Shown here one piece after another: positions 56,957 to 64,000 of a stretch of 64,000 nt of DNA; positions within the stretch are counted from its first letter, which is position 1; the number at the start of each line of letters is the position of its first letter. The notes below the pieces were generated by a model. It had not been told where the DNA came from. It saw nothing but the letters and a program-made list of their open reading frames with translations, and searched no databases. The translations under genes and the position numbers were made by a program. The DNA comes from JACMJL01 sp963791805 (GTDB taxonomy: Bacteria > Bacillota > Clostridia > Clostridiales > Clostridiaceae): positions 186,001 through 250,000 of the forward strand of contig CAWBTU010000003.1 of the NCBI GenBank assembly GCA_963791805.1, given 5' to 3'.

Positions 56957-57117
56957 AATAGCAAATATATTAATATTCTTCTTAGATTTATGGTTTAGCC
57001 AGTTTATCCCTCTTATGCTACTATTTTCACACATTTTCATATCTGTTTTTAAAAAACTTATATTTATATATGGTTTACTAGTAATTAATACTATATAATT
57101 AGACTGAGGTGATTAAA

Positions 57118-57729
57118 TTGGAATTTAACGAAGAAAATTTAAATAAACTTATAGCTGAGGTTAGTGAATTTAATGACATTACCCTTTCGGATATTCCGGA
57201 TATGTATTTATATATGGATCAAGTAACAACCTTGTTTGATAACAAGCTTAATCCTCTTAAAAGAGATGAGCACGATAAAATCATGACAAGTACCATGATC
57301 AACAATTATGCAAAAGCTAAGATTTTCCCTTCTGTTAAAAACAAAAAATATAATAAGCAACAAATAATATTTCTGGACTTAATTTATAATTTGAAACAAA
57401 GTTTATCTCTTACTGATATAGAACTAATTCTTAAACCTATTTCAGAAGATTTAAAAAATGATGAAAAAACCCTTCCATCTGTAGAAAACTTATATACTAC
57501 TTTTCTTGACATGAAAAAAGATCAACTTAAGGAATTTGACAAGCGTTTTAATGAAATGCAAAACACTATACGAGAAAAATCTAATAACTTAGAAGGAAAA
57601 GATAATACTCTTAAAGAGTCAATCTTGTTAGTGTTTATGCTTATTACTCAAGCAAATATTGAAAAAAGAATGGCAGAAAAAATATTAGACAATTTTTTCA
57701 AGACTGCCGTTGTTAAAGATCATAGTTAA
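57118..57729 (+). CDS. DUF1836 family protein
   Basis: 203 aa from a TTG at 57118, with GAGGTG just upstream; a GTG at 57109 is part of that ribosome site. The core DIPDMYLYMDQVTTLFDNKL...MTSTMINNYAKAKIFPSVKNKKYNKQQIIFL matches DUF1836, whose N-terminus looks like a MerR-type helix-turn-helix. Divergent from the YhgE gene, so it might regulate that gene (inference). Confidence 0.85.
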   Translation: MEFNEENLNKLIAEVSEFNDITLSDIPDMYLYMDQVTTLFDNKLNPLKRDEHDKIMTSTMINNYAKAKIFPSVKNKKYNKQQIIFLDLIYNLKQSLSLTDIELILKPISEDLKNDEKTLPSVENLYTTFLDMKKDQLKEFDKRFNEMQNTIREKSNNLEGKDNTLKESILLVFMLITQANIEKRMAEKILDNFFKTAVVKDHS

Positions 57730-57774
57730 TTTTATATAATATTTCAAACAAATACATATTTCTTAGTTACCAAT

Positions 57775-57811
57775 AAATTTGGAGCACCTCCTGTTGAGGT
57801 GCCCCAAATTT
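57775..57811. terminator. Bidirectional terminator
   Basis: AAATTTGG-GCACCTC and GAGGTGC-CCAAATTT, 5-nt loop, between the convergent DUF1836 and dapB genes. Confidence 0.85.
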
Positions 57812-57842
57812 ATTGCATCTGATTATGTAGTAATTAATTCAT

Positions 57843-58652
57843 TTATATAACTTCTCTTTCCTCCATATATTGATTTAATACACTACCTAACTCTAGTACA
57901 TCCCCCATTTCATAATATCCAGCCTTTTTATTTATGAACCTAATAGCCTTTAATGCTCCTAACGCAAATGCTTTTCTAGAAAAAGACTCATGAGTAATTT
58001 CTAATTTATCATATTCTCCTACAAGCATAACCTTATGTGATCCAACTACACCACCAACTCTAACTGCATCTATTGTTACTTCAGGTTTCTCCTTTCCAGA
58101 GGAAATCACGCCCTTTTCAACCTCAGTTGCAATTTTAAATGCAGTACCTGAAGGTGAATCTTTCTTATTCTTATGATGTACTTCAGAAATATGGAAATCA
58201 TAATCATTTAAAATAGTTGATGCAAGATTGGTTAGCAATAATAACACATTCACCCCTAAAGTAATATTAGGCGCGTAAACAATAGCATTATTGTTTTTTT
58301 GAGTTAACTTATATAGATTTTCAATATCGCTTTTATTAAATCCTGTAGTTCCAATCACAATATTTGTCCTCATTTTTGAAAGTATACTAGCATTTTTTAA
58401 TGCAGCCTCTGAATTAGAAAAATCCACAGCTACATCTGGGAGGGTTTCTTCGCATACTCTCTTAATTTCATCAGAAGATACAATGTTAATTCCCAAATAG
58501 TCTACACCGATCACCTCTCCTAAATCCATATTGATTTTATCACTCTCAGGACTACATATAGCTGAAACAATTTTAATATCCTTTGCCTCTAATAAAACTT
58601 TTGCTACTTCTTTTCCTGTTCTACCTAGTCCGATGATACAAACTTTAATCAT
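57843..58652 (-). CDS. dapB: 4-hydroxy-tetrahydrodipicolinate reductase
   Basis: 269 aa. NAD(P)-binding GLGRTGKEV at the N-terminus, VDFSNSEAAL and IGTTGF in the middle, and the catalytic signature EVHHKNKKDSPSGTA, where DapB normally has EIHHxxKxDAPSGTA. Reduces the dipicolinate precursor in lysine/diaminopimelate synthesis. No other dap gene is adjacent. AAGGAGATG precedes the ATG. Preceded by a c-di-AMP riboswitch. Confidence 0.88.
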   Translation of the reverse strand: MIKVCIIGLGRTGKEVAKVLLEAKDIKIVSAICSPESDKINMDLGEVIGVDYLGINIVSSDEIKRVCEETLPDVAVDFSNSEAALKNASILSKMRTNIVIGTTGFNKSDIENLYKLTQKNNNAIVYAPNITLGVNVLLLLTNLASTILNDYDFHISEVHHKNKKDSPSGTAFKIATEVEKGVISSGKEKPEVTIDAVRVGGVVGSHKVMLVGEYDKLEITHESFSRKAFALGALKAIRFINKKAGYYEMGDVLELGSVLNQYMEEREVI

Positions 58653-58668
58653 AATAAATACATCTCCT

Positions 58669-58788
58669 TAACGCTTGCGAGATTAGCTGACGGATTCGGA
58701 TCAAAAGATGTTAACCCTACCAAGAATCACTTCTTAGATTCACCCCAATAATTGGTTCTCCCACTCTAAATTAGATTCAGCGAATTTT
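58669..58788 (-). ncRNA. c-di-AMP (ydaO/yuaA) riboswitch upstream of dapB
   Basis: The minus strand carries the ydaO hallmarks in order: CGCTGAATC; GAGTGGGAGAACCAATTA; GGGGTGAATC; TAGGGTTAACATC; then GATCCGAATCCGTCAGCTAA and CTCGCAAGCG closing the outer stem. The aptamer ends directly at the dapB ribosome site (TTAAGGAG), leaving no room for a terminator, so translational control is more likely. Confidence 0.88.
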
Positions 58789-58945
58789 TTCTATTTTTAA
58801 GGTAAATTATACCATCATATATGTTTATTTTCAAACAAGTTTTCAAAAACTTAATATTTAATACTACACTGATTAAATATGATGTATAATGTTTATTAAA
58901 CAATAGTAATTTCAAACATTTATCCAAAATAAGGAGGAATATAAT

Positions 58946-59686
58946 ATGAAAAAAATAGTTCTACTTAGACATGGAGAAAGTACATGGAATAAGGAAAATA
59001 GGTTCACAGGTTGGACGGATGTAGAATTATCTGAAAAGGGAATAGAAGAAGCTAAAAATGCAGGTAAACTGCTAAAAGAATCAAATTACACCTTTGATGT
59101 AGGATTTTCATCTGTATTAAAAAGATCAATAAAGACTCTTTGGTATACATTAGAAGAACTAGATTTACTATGGATTCCCGTTCAGAGATCTTGGAGGTTA
59201 AATGAAAGACACTATGGTGCTCTACAAGGTTTGAACAAGACTGAAACAGCACTAAAATATGGTGATGAGCAAGTTCATAAGTGGCGCCGTGATTCTAATG
59301 TTTATCCACCAGCACTTGATAAAACTGATGAAAGATATCCTGGTTTAGATTTGCGGTATAAAGATTTAAAGGACGAGGAATTACCTGTAACAGAAAATCT
59401 TAATGACACAATAGATAGAGTTATTCCTTATTGGAAGGACATAATCGTGCCTACAATCCTATTAGATAAAAAGGTAATAATTTCGGCACATGGAAATAGT
59501 CTGAGAGCTCTTGTAAAGTATCTTGATAATCTCTCAAACGAAGAGGTTACTGCTCTCAATATACCAACTGGAACACCACTAGTGTACGAGCTAAATGATG
59601 ACTTAACACCAATTAGGCATTATTATTTAGGAAATGCAGATGAAATTGAAACGGCTGAAAAAGCAGTAGCCAATCAAGCAAAATAA
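58946..59686 (+). CDS. gpmA: 2,3-bisphosphoglycerate-dependent phosphoglycerate mutase
   Basis: 246 aa, standard size. Phospho-His motif LLRHGESTWN at the start, GWTDVELSEKG, LNERHYGALQG, and the second catalytic His in ISAHGNSLRAL. Glycolysis/gluconeogenesis. RBS AAGGAGG. Monocistronic, divergent from dapB. Confidence 0.95.
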   Translation: MKKIVLLRHGESTWNKENRFTGWTDVELSEKGIEEAKNAGKLLKESNYTFDVGFSSVLKRSIKTLWYTLEELDLLWIPVQRSWRLNERHYGALQGLNKTETALKYGDEQVHKWRRDSNVYPPALDKTDERYPGLDLRYKDLKDEELPVTENLNDTIDRVIPYWKDIIVPTILLDKKVIISAHGNSLRALVKYLDNLSNEEVTALNIPTGTPLVYELNDDLTPIRHYYLGNADEIETAEKAVANQAK

Positions 59687-59789
59687 ATAATATTTCCCTC
59701 AAATAAGTATTCTAAATTTATTCAAATAGTGTTAAAATATTTAGTAATGCATAAAAGTTTAAATGTTTTTACTGATTGGGGGAATTATT

Positions 59790-60812
59790 ATGAATAAAAA
59801 TGTAAATATAGATTGGAGCAATTTAGGCTTTAGTTATATTAAAACAGATCTTAGATACATATCCAAGTGGAAAGATGGAAAGTGGGACGACGGTGCCCTT
59901 GTTGAAGATAACATGCTCACCATTAGTGAAGCTTCAACAGCTCTTCATTATGGTCAAGAATGTTTTGAAGGCTTAAAAGCATATCGTACTAAAGAAGGTA
60001 AAATGCAACTTTTCAGACCAGATGAAAACGCAAAACGTATGAATAATACTAACAAGCGTATTTTAATGCCTGAAATTCCTGTAGAAAAATTTGTTGATGC
60101 TTGTTGTCAAGTTGTCAGAGCCAATGAAGCTTACGTTCCTCCTTATGGAACTGGGGCAACTCTTTATCTTAGACCATTTATGATAGGTATTGGTGACAAT
60201 ATTGGTGTAAAGCCAGCTCCTGAATATTTATTCTGTGTGTTTTGCTTACCTGTTGGTCCATATTTTAAAGGTGGCTTAACACCAGTGAACTTCTCTATTA
60301 CAGATTTGGATAGAGCTGCTCCATATGGTACTGGTGCTGCAAAGGTTGGTGGAAACTATGCTGCAAGCCTTTATCCTCATGAACAAGCTGTAGAAAATGG
60401 CTTTGCTGATTGCATATACCTTGATCCAGCAACTCATACTAAAATAGAAGAAGTAGGTGCTGCAAATTTCTTTGGAATAACCCATGATAATAAATTTGTT
60501 ACTCCAAAATCTCCTTCAATTCTTCCAAGTATAACAAAGTACTCTTTAATGCACATTGCCAAAGATTACTTGAAAATGGATATTGAAGAACGAGATGTAT
60601 TAATAGACAATTTGGATGAGTTCAAAGAAACTGGGGCATGTGGTACTGCTGCTGTAATAACTCCCATAGGTGGAATTAAGTATAAAGATAAACTTCATAT
60701 TTTCCATAGTGAAACTGAAGTTGGACCAGTAACTAAAGAACTTTATAACATACTTTATGGAATTCAATTTGGAGATGTAGATGCTCCTAAGGGTTGGATT
60801 GTGGAAGTGTAA
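59790..60812 (+). CDS. ilvE: Branched-chain amino acid aminotransferase
   Basis: 340 aa from the ATG at 59790 (TTGGGGG upstream); an earlier in-frame ATG at 59763 has no ribosome site. PLP fold-type IV: SEASTALHYGQECFEGLKAYRT, the lysine-containing GAAKVGGNYAASL, and GTAAVITPIGGI. Group II (YbgE-type) length. Transaminates Leu/Ile/Val. Confidence 0.94.
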   Translation: MNKNVNIDWSNLGFSYIKTDLRYISKWKDGKWDDGALVEDNMLTISEASTALHYGQECFEGLKAYRTKEGKMQLFRPDENAKRMNNTNKRILMPEIPVEKFVDACCQVVRANEAYVPPYGTGATLYLRPFMIGIGDNIGVKPAPEYLFCVFCLPVGPYFKGGLTPVNFSITDLDRAAPYGTGAAKVGGNYAASLYPHEQAVENGFADCIYLDPATHTKIEEVGAANFFGITHDNKFVTPKSPSILPSITKYSLMHIAKDYLKMDIEERDVLIDNLDEFKETGACGTAAVITPIGGIKYKDKLHIFHSETEVGPVTKELYNILYGIQFGDVDAPKGWIVEV

Positions 60813-60848
60813 ATTAAAGAGAAAGTGAAAATTCACTTTCTCTTTAAT
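60813..60848. terminator. Bidirectional terminator
   Basis: ATTAAAGAGAAAGTGAA and TTCACTTTCTCTTTAAT, 17-bp stem with 2-nt loop; overlaps the 3' end of the convergent GGDEF-EAL gene. Confidence 0.85.
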
Positions 60849-62814
60849 ATTTGTCCTTATAATTAATTGCATCTTCTTCAGTTAAAGGTTTGCTGAAAAG
60901 ATACCCTTGAAATCTATCGCAACCTTGCTTAGCGAGTATTTCACTTTGACTCTTCGTTTCAACGCCTTCTGCTATTACCTTCAAATTCATTCTATGTGCT
61001 AATGAAATAATAATGTCAATAAAATACCTTTCAAGATTGCCTGTTTCTAAATCATCTATAAAAGACTTATCAATCTTTAAAGTGTCAATAGGTAACTGTT
61101 TCAAATAGTTCAAGGAAGAATATCCTGTGCCAAAATCATCAAGAGAAATACTAACTCCAAATTCTTTTAACTGAATAAGTTTTTCAATGATTATGGAAAA
61201 TGACTCCATGAGAGCTGATTCTGTAATTTCTATCTCAATTAAAGCTGGATTTATACCACTTTCCATTATGATTCGTTTTACATTATCAACAAACTCATAT
61301 TGCATAAGTTCAATGGGCGAAATATTTACGGCTATTTTATACTCGTCATAACTTTCTGCGTTTACTTTTTTACAAAATTCACAAGCTTGTCTTAGTACCC
61401 ATTTACCTATTGCAACAATTGTTCCAATTTCTTCAGCCACCTTAATAAACTGATTAGGTTGAACAAAACCATGTTTGGGACTTACCCATCTAATAAGCGC
61501 CTCATATCCAGCTAGCTTATTAGTTAAAGCATCAATTTGTGGTTGATAGTACAAAATAAATTCATTATTTTGAATAGCATTTTTCAAGCTATTTTGTAAA
61601 AGCATTTTAGAAACTACATTTAAATTCATCTCATTTTCAAACATTTTATAACAGTTTTTACCAGATTCTTTTGCTTTATTTAATGCAGTATCTACATTTC
61701 TAAATAATAAATCAGGATTGTTTCCATTTTGAGGAAATAGTACCACTCCCATACTTACAGTAACATATAGTTCGTTATTATCAATTACAAATTTCTTTTC
61801 AAATACTTTCATTGTCTTATCAATATAATTCTTTATTTGCTTTTCATCTTCTGTTTCCTCAATCAAAATAACATACTCGTCTCCACCAAACTTGTAAATA
61901 AAAACCTTTTCATCATTTCTAAATAGTTCTGTTAGTTTATCCCCAATATAAATAAGAACTCCGTCTCCCATCTCATGTCCGAAAAAATCATTTATAAGTT
62001 TGAACTGATCAACATCTATAAACATTACCATACCGCTAGTATAATTACTGTTGCTTTTATCAAGTATGTATGCAAATTTATTGTTTAGATAAGTTCTATT
62101 TGGCAATCTGGTAAGTGTATCATAATATGCTAATCTTTCGATTCTTTTTTCTTGCAGTTTTTTTTCAGTTATATCAGTATGTGTTCCTGCCAGACGAATT
62201 ATTCTTCCATCCATATTATAAACAACGATGCTTTTCTCAACAAACCATTTATAATCGCCATCTTTGGCAGCAATTCTATATTCACAAGAATAATTTCGGC
62301 TTTTTCCACTCTTTAAATTCTCTTTATAGTTTAAGTATATTTCAATATCATCAGTATGAATACATTTTTCCCAGTTATGTGTATGGCTTATATCTTCTAA
62401 ACTAAATCCATAACTGTTATACCAATTTTCTGTATAAAAACTTTCTTTTGTGACTAAATCAAGGTCCCAGTACCCACCTGCACTTGCTTCACAAATCAAC
62501 ATATATCGTTCCCTTGACCTTGCTAGAACTTCTTCTTGGCTTTGAATTTCATCATATTGAGCTTGAAGTTCCTCGGAGGAAGCTTCAAGTTGTTCATAAG
62601 TTGCGCTTAGCTCTAAATTTAAATTTATCATTTCCTGCTCAGTTTTTTCCCTTAAAAAAATATTCCTTAATAAATAAGCAATAAAAATCACCATCAAGAA
62701 AAACACGCTAATATTTAAGAATAAATAGTCTTTATTGAAAAATTCTATTTGTAAAAAAAAAACGGAAATACCTTTAATTGCACAAGTTGAATATGCACTT
62801 GCCTTTCCTAGCAT
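60844..62814 (-). CDS. PAS-GGDEF-EAL protein
   Basis: 656 aa. One membrane helix (about 30-52), a coiled coil (about 55-100), PAS (about 105-220), GGDEF (about 230-395, active loop KFGGDEYVI) and EAL (about 410-655). The EAL domain has YEALIRW, NISPIEL, EITESAL, LDDFGTGYSS and VIAEGVET, so phosphodiesterase activity is likely; the GGDEY variant may be active or regulatory. Turns over c-di-GMP. Confidence 0.9.
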   Translation of the reverse strand: MLGKASAYSTCAIKGISVFFLQIEFFNKDYLFLNISVFFLMVIFIAYLLRNIFLREKTEQEMINLNLELSATYEQLEASSEELQAQYDEIQSQEEVLARSRERYMLICEASAGGYWDLDLVTKESFYTENWYNSYGFSLEDISHTHNWEKCIHTDDIEIYLNYKENLKSGKSRNYSCEYRIAAKDGDYKWFVEKSIVVYNMDGRIIRLAGTHTDITEKKLQEKRIERLAYYDTLTRLPNRTYLNNKFAYILDKSNSNYTSGMVMFIDVDQFKLINDFFGHEMGDGVLIYIGDKLTELFRNDEKVFIYKFGGDEYVILIEETEDEKQIKNYIDKTMKVFEKKFVIDNNELYVTVSMGVVLFPQNGNNPDLLFRNVDTALNKAKESGKNCYKMFENEMNLNVVSKMLLQNSLKNAIQNNEFILYYQPQIDALTNKLAGYEALIRWVSPKHGFVQPNQFIKVAEEIGTIVAIGKWVLRQACEFCKKVNAESYDEYKIAVNISPIELMQYEFVDNVKRIIMESGINPALIEIEITESALMESFSIIIEKLIQLKEFGVSISLDDFGTGYSSLNYLKQLPIDTLKIDKSFIDDLETGNLERYFIDIIISLAHRMNLKVIAEGVETKSQSEILAKQGCDRFQGYLFSKPLTEEDAINYKDKY

Positions 62815-62908
62815 ATCCTTACCTTCTTTCCAAATAATCTCTTCTACATATCCTGTATAATTTTAATAATATTATATCATCTTTAGCCCTTATTATAATA
62901 GTAAAAAA

Positions 62909-62944
62909 ACATAACCCACCTTAAAAATTTTAAAGAGGTTATGC
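62909..62944 (-). terminator. Terminator after spoVR
   Basis: Minus strand: GCATAACC...GGTTATG stem with an AT-rich inner part, then T7. Confidence 0.8.
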
Positions 62945-62951
62945 TTTCGTT

Positions 62952-64000
62952 CTACTTATTTATAACTATTTTATCATCCTGACATAAGAGGCTAACATCA
63001 TTTCCATTCAGCTTAGTTCTTAAAACTACACTATGACCCCATAGTTCATATACATATTTCAAAGTTGCTTCTGCGTATTTCATATTGAGTTCTCTACCAT
63101 CAAAAACATGCTCTAATATTAGAGTTTTATTTTTTCTAGACATGTCAATTACTTTTATAGATGGAACTGTATTCATTCCACAAGAATTGCACAATGTATT
63201 TCTAATTTCCTTCCATCCGCTCTCATCTGATATTTCTTTGATTATATAATCTCCACCTTCAATTTTGTATTCAAATAAATTAAGTTCAAAACAAAGCTCT
63301 TCAGTTAAATATTTTCTTATAAAGGACTCATCTCTTTCAAGTTTTCTAACCTCGAAAATCTTTTCTCTTCCATACCTTTTTTCAATATCTTCAAAAATTT
63401 TAAATCCTATGAAATATGGATTTATTGAACCCAAAAATGGTGCGATTACATCATTATGTCTTTTTATAAATTCTAAATGTAAATTATCAATTAGTTTTAG
63501 TTCTTTTAAAATATTATAATGGCAGTAGCTTGCCCAACCTTCATTCATAATCTTTGTTTCTATTTGAGGTATAAAATATGATGTTTCATTTCTCACAATT
63601 TCTAGTAAACTTTTTTCATAATCTTCTACATCTGCATTTTTTGAAATAAAATTCAAAATATCATCTTCCGGTTCAATAGGGATTTTTCCCATATCTGGCA
63701 TTTCTATTTTCACATATGGATCTAGTATACTTTGTCTTTTACTTTTAGTTCTATATATTTCAAGCAACTGCTTTTTAAACTCATCTTCTGTTATTCTTTT
63801 ATCTCCAATTACTCGGTGAGTCTGTAATTTTACTGCATGTGCAGCATCAAGAATTCTTTCAACTTTTTCGTATCCTATACTTGGATCATTAATTAGTTCA
63901 CGCACTGTATCTGCATGAGCCTTGAACATTTCAACAGTGTAATCTGCTTTTGTTCCTACTGAAAACAATCTGTTGTTTTTAAAAAAATCATTATGTCCAT
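62952..64000 (-). CDS. spoVR: SpoVR family protein, N-terminus beyond window
   Basis: About 349 codons visible. The frame is open to the right edge, where GHNDFFKNNRLFS is the conserved SpoVR segment, so the gene starts outside the window; TTG at 63968 is not the real start. NEGWASYCHYNI and GSINPYFIGFKIFEDIEKRYG are further SpoVR signatures. In Bacillus SpoVR affects spore cortex; in other bacteria it works with YeaH/PrkA. No partner visible here. Confidence 0.9.
   Translation of the reverse strand, partial: GHNDFFKNNRLFSVGTKADYTVEMFKAHADTVRELINDPSIGYEKVERILDAAHAVKLQTHRVIGDKRITEDEFKKQLLEIYRTKSKRQSILDPYVKIEMPDMGKIPIEPEDDILNFISKNADVEDYEKSLLEIVRNETSYFIPQIETKIMNEGWASYCHYNILKELKLIDNLHLEFIKRHNDVIAPFLGSINPYFIGFKIFEDIEKRYGREKIFEVRKLERDESFIRKYLTEELCFELNLFEYKIEGGDYIIKEISDESGWKEIRNTLCNSCGMNTVPSIKVIDMSRKNKTLILEHVFDGRELNMKYAEATLKYVYELWGHSVVLRTKLNGNDVSLLCQDDKIVINK

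Noticed and set aside
57843..58788. Lysine riboswitch or T-box for dapB
   Set aside because: The conserved segments match the ydaO aptamer, and no T-box GGTGG or lysine-element motif is present.

Overview
The window looks like chromosome of a low-GC, spore-forming, anaerobic Firmicute close to Clostridium sensu stricto. The grounds are strong AAGGAGG ribosome sites, AT-rich intergenic DNA, a SpoVR gene, a T-box, a CooC-type ATPase, a butyrate-type CoA-transferase and many DUF families typical of clostridia. No rRNA, tRNA or CRISPR array was seen.

Layout. 1-5.7 kb (minus strand): a short-chain acyl-CoA beta-oxidation operon (crotonase, CoA-transferase, FadN-type fusion, thiolase cut by the left edge). 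5.8-8.2 kb: a second operon with an acetyl-CoA-synthase-beta-like protein, CooC and an orphan cobalt/nickel-type ABC ATPase. 8.5-11.4 kb: an NtrB-like kinase and a sigma-54 activator. Both metabolic operons carry a clear -24/-12 promoter and an upstream TTGCAC-N2-GTGCAA palindrome, so this block reads as one sigma-54 regulon. 12.4-17 kb: a SHOCT protein, then a flippase-like protein / glycosyltransferase / acyltransferase operon and an HNH-like protein without a standard start codon.

17.6-25.3 kb is accessory DNA: a phage-type replisome organizer, two head-to-head IS66 remnants, a decayed gene, a secreted bacteriocin-like peptide with its own ABC transporter and apparently an ATT start, and a frameshifted IS1634-type transposase. 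25.5-29.5 kb: ilvBN behind a T-box leader, a YczE-like membrane protein and a double GNAT. 29.7-33.7 kb: a coupled pair of unknown small genes and a SWIM-SNF2 helicase. 34.4-38.1 kb: a second secreted peptide with a four-gene ABC exporter. 39-43.9 kb: a very long hairpin element and carAB, preceded by a leader-peptide attenuator resembling E. coli pyrL-pyrBI.

44-64 kb: two c-di-GMP proteins, a nitroreductase with a Fur-like box, a two-component pair (regulator frameshifted) next to a MacB/FtsX-type transporter, pyruvate kinase, a YhgE/Pip protein with duplicated operators, dapB behind a c-di-AMP (ydaO) riboswitch, gpmA, ilvE and a SpoVR gene cut by the right edge.

The most noteworthy points are the sigma-54 regulon joining beta-oxidation to a CooC/Acs-like unit, the carAB leader-peptide attenuator, the dapB c-di-AMP riboswitch, a glycosyltransferase fused to a metal-ligand-free phosphoesterase domain, and two genes that appear to begin at ATT codons.
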